Assembly (NCBI GenBank): GCA_024734555.1
Contig: JANPWX010000029.1
Span: forward strand, 62,001 to 126,000
DNA length: 64,000 bases
DNA from: Trochalopteron elliotii
Lineage: Eukaryota > Chordata > Aves > Passeriformes > Leiothrichidae
Direction of reading: 5' to 3'
The notes beneath the pieces were generated by a model that did no database searches, was not told where the DNA came from, and worked only from the letters and a program-made list of their open reading frames with translations. Made by a program: the position numbers and the translations under genes. Positions 62,101-64,000 of this stretch are shown here, in pieces. Numbering within the stretch: the stretch's first letter is position 1; each line of letters opens with the position of its first letter.

Positions 62101-63465
62101 GTGGACACAGGACCTGCACTGCCTGAGCATGTCAGGGGAACAAGGCCTGTGAGTTTGTCATAGTCATGCTGCACTCCTGTGAGCTGTAATGCTGGGACAC
62201 AAACTATTATTGTTATAAAACAGTACCAAAACTACTGACCTCAAGCAGATTTCAAAATTAAGTTAAATTCTAACATTAATAACTTGATGGGGCAAGAAAA
62301 GGCTACAGTCACTGTTTCCCTTCTTGAAAATATGTGATTTAGAAATATGGATTAAACCCTTTAACTAACTTCTGCTGTAGTGACTAAACCACCTAAACAT
62401 AACCTGCATGTCAAAACTCACACATTCCAAGATACTCCAGTGAGTATGGAAAGTGATGTTAGATGTCTTTCAGAAAGTTTGAATATTTGAAAATCTAAAA
62501 AGTCAAGCTGATAATAAAAATCATAGAAACTAACTACAGTAAAAATATCTGAGGAAATTAATCTGCTCTTTTAATATAATATTTCCCATATTATTCATAT
62601 TATATGTCTTCTTCATGGCCATCCAAATCATACTTTAGGGTCTTTAGGGTTTAAAATGTTCATTATTCATGGTAATCTGGAAAAAGTATATTGTTGATTT
62701 GGACTGTGTTTGCACTGTTTTCATTTATGCTACATTTGCTCTGTTGACATACCTCACTAAATTCTGTAACAGTTGCACAAAAATTAAAAAGAGAAGAATA
62801 GGAGTGGATGGATGAAAGAAAAAGAAACAAATGTTTTGTCAAGGGGAACCCTTTCCAAGTCTCAGTCCCAGTACAATTAAACTCCTATGTGTTTAAGTAA
62901 TGCTCACCTCTTTCTCCAATAGAGAATTGAATTGTGAATTGAATCATGAATTATTAAATTATTAGATAAAGCATTGGACACAGGTGACCAGTAACAGATG
63001 CCCATCCTTATAGGATGGTTGATTTTTTACAGTACCTTGTAGACAGACATTCAAGTAAGCTCCAAAGCAGAGGCAGTTTTAAGGTCAGTAGCTCTGCCTT
63101 GCCCTGTCCTGCAGAGAGAGATGCACTGGCTCATCTGAAGCTGGCTCAGTACCCTGCAGCCTTCCCCTTGCTACAGCGTGTCAGCCACTCCAGCTGGAAA
63201 AGTTATATATATTCCTACCTTCTGTCAGGGTGATCATTTGATTACTTATTTTTTAGCATTCATCAGGACAACTGGGGTGTAGTGGGGTTCTCTGTTGGTG
63301 AGGTCTGAACTGCAGCTTTGCAAACCATTGCACCTGCAGCCCCACTCACAGAAAACTTCAGTGCACTCACACAAGTGGTGGCTTGTGTGAGACTGGCAGT
63401 GTAAGATACACTGTGAAGAACAGAGTGGAAGCTGGGGGCTTGATTAATGTGGATTCAAGCTCAGA
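59126..63465 (+). other. Intron 1 of the gamma-subunit gene, no second exon found
   Basis: I looked on the + strand for the next gamma-subunit exon, which should encode an acidic linker followed by an NKTWVL-like motif and the conserved LRPDIG region, and did not find it. After about 59,300 the sequence returns to AT-rich DNA. A patch at 62,080-62,200 and one at 63,040-63,200 are richer in GC, but I cannot assign them. Intron 1 therefore extends past the window end, which is normal for this gene family. Confidence 0.55.
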
Positions 63466-63765
63466 AAATCACAGACCCACTGAGTCATCAGGGTTAGAAA
63501 GGACCTCTGGAGATCATCGAGTCCAACCCCCCCTGCCAAGGCACAATCACCTGGAGCAGGTGACACAGGAATGTGTCCAGGGGGGTTTGGGATGTCTCCA
63601 GAGATGGACACTCCAGGAAACTCCCTGGGCAGCTGTTCCAGGGCTCTGCCACCCTTAATATAAAGAAGTTCTTCCTCATGTTGAGGTGGAACTTCTTTTG
63701 TTTCTGTTTATGGCCATAACTCCTCATCCTGTTGCTGGGCACCACTGAAAAGAGTCTGGACATAT
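63466..63765 (-). mobile_element. CR1 LINE 3' end, antisense
   Basis: Read on +, this is the reverse complement of a CR1 tail. It starts with AAATCACAGACCCACTGAG, then GGTTAGAAAGGACCTCTGGAGATCATCGAGTCCAACCCCCC, the CAGGAATGTGTCCAGG stretch, TTTGGGATGTCTCCAGAGATGGACACTCCA, GGCAGCTGTTCCAGGGCTCTGCCACCCTTA and AAAGAAGTTCTTCCTCATGTTGAGGTGGAACTT. The copy is fairly well preserved and 5'-truncated, as CR1 copies usually are. Its open frames (63,383-63,658 and 63,494-63,802) are not genes. Confidence 0.93.
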
Positions 63766-64000
63766 ACATATAAATACAGAGATTAAGAAAAAAACCCTCC
63801 AAAACTGATACAGGATGTCAGAGCTGAAGAGACCTATTTTTTTTTCATCATCATGCTCCATAGCCTGTTTAGTGTTGTACTTTTTAAAACAGATTTCTAT
63901 TGCAATACAGACTTCTTTTAACATGAATGATAAGATATAATGGTTCATTTTCCCAGTTTTGCCTACTAAGAAACTCCCATCCTATCCAACATCTAATGCT
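63766..64000. other. AT-rich sequence to the window end
   Basis: Nothing recognisable; this is inferred to be intron 1. Confidence 0.5.

Noticed and set aside
1..64000. A new defence, CRISPR or operon-like system
   Set aside because: The window is vertebrate intergenic DNA; no spaced direct repeats, gene clusters or compact coding are present.

Overview
The window looks like nuclear DNA of a bird, most likely a songbird (Passeriformes). The evidence is the AT-rich, intron-and-desert style sequence with no compact genes, CR1 LINE 3' ends of the avian type, and several endogenous retrovirus LTRs. One of these (11.88-12.83 kb) closely resembles an LTR family I remember from passerine genomes. 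Nothing in the window is bacterial, and there is no operon, CRISPR array, tRNA or rRNA gene that I can see. This assignment rests on pattern recognition, not on a database search.

The only protein-coding exon I can support is at 58,249-58,355 on the + strand. It is the first coding exon of a GABA-A receptor gamma-type subunit: 35 codons plus 2 nt, followed by a strong GTAAGA donor. It aligns without gaps to the N-terminal signal-peptide region of the gamma2 subunit as I remember it (about 18 of 33 positions). It is too different to be avian GABRG2 itself, so a paralogue (gamma1, gamma3 or gamma4) is expected. Its 5' UTR and promoter region lie at about 57.2-58.25 kb. Intron 1 runs from 58,356 to the end of the window, and the next exon is not in view. 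A 24-base G run lies just upstream of the ATG, a second G-rich stretch just inside the intron, and a CpG-rich 20/19-bp minisatellite 0.5 kb further on.

Layout: 0-10.6 kb is AT-rich intergenic DNA with a GC-richer segment at 1.84-2.22 kb and a cluster of CCAAT-type sites at 4.54-4.61 kb. An antisense solo LTR is at 10.60-11.12 kb and a long, passerine-type LTR at about 11.88-12.83 kb. From 12.8 to 26.3 kb is desert with an old CR1 tail at 14.65-14.78 kb and a long pyrimidine tract at 25.36-25.49 kb. A second antisense LTR at 26.35-27.14 kb carries five 43-bp repeats. Desert continues to two + strand LTRs (about 33.77-34.14 and 38.6-39.10 kb), a possible retroviral remnant (40.7-41.2 kb) and an unusual degenerate ACTTAA/AGAACTTAA-rich stretch (41.4-41.7 kb). 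A sense CR1 fragment is at 47.87-48.50 kb. Desert then continues to the gamma-subunit promoter, and an antisense CR1 tail lies in intron 1 at 63.47-63.77 kb.

Functionally the window is a gene desert of at least 57 kb leading into the 5' end of a neuronal receptor gene. All the open reading frames longer than 60 codons that I examined look like chance ORFs, repeat-derived frames or shadows.
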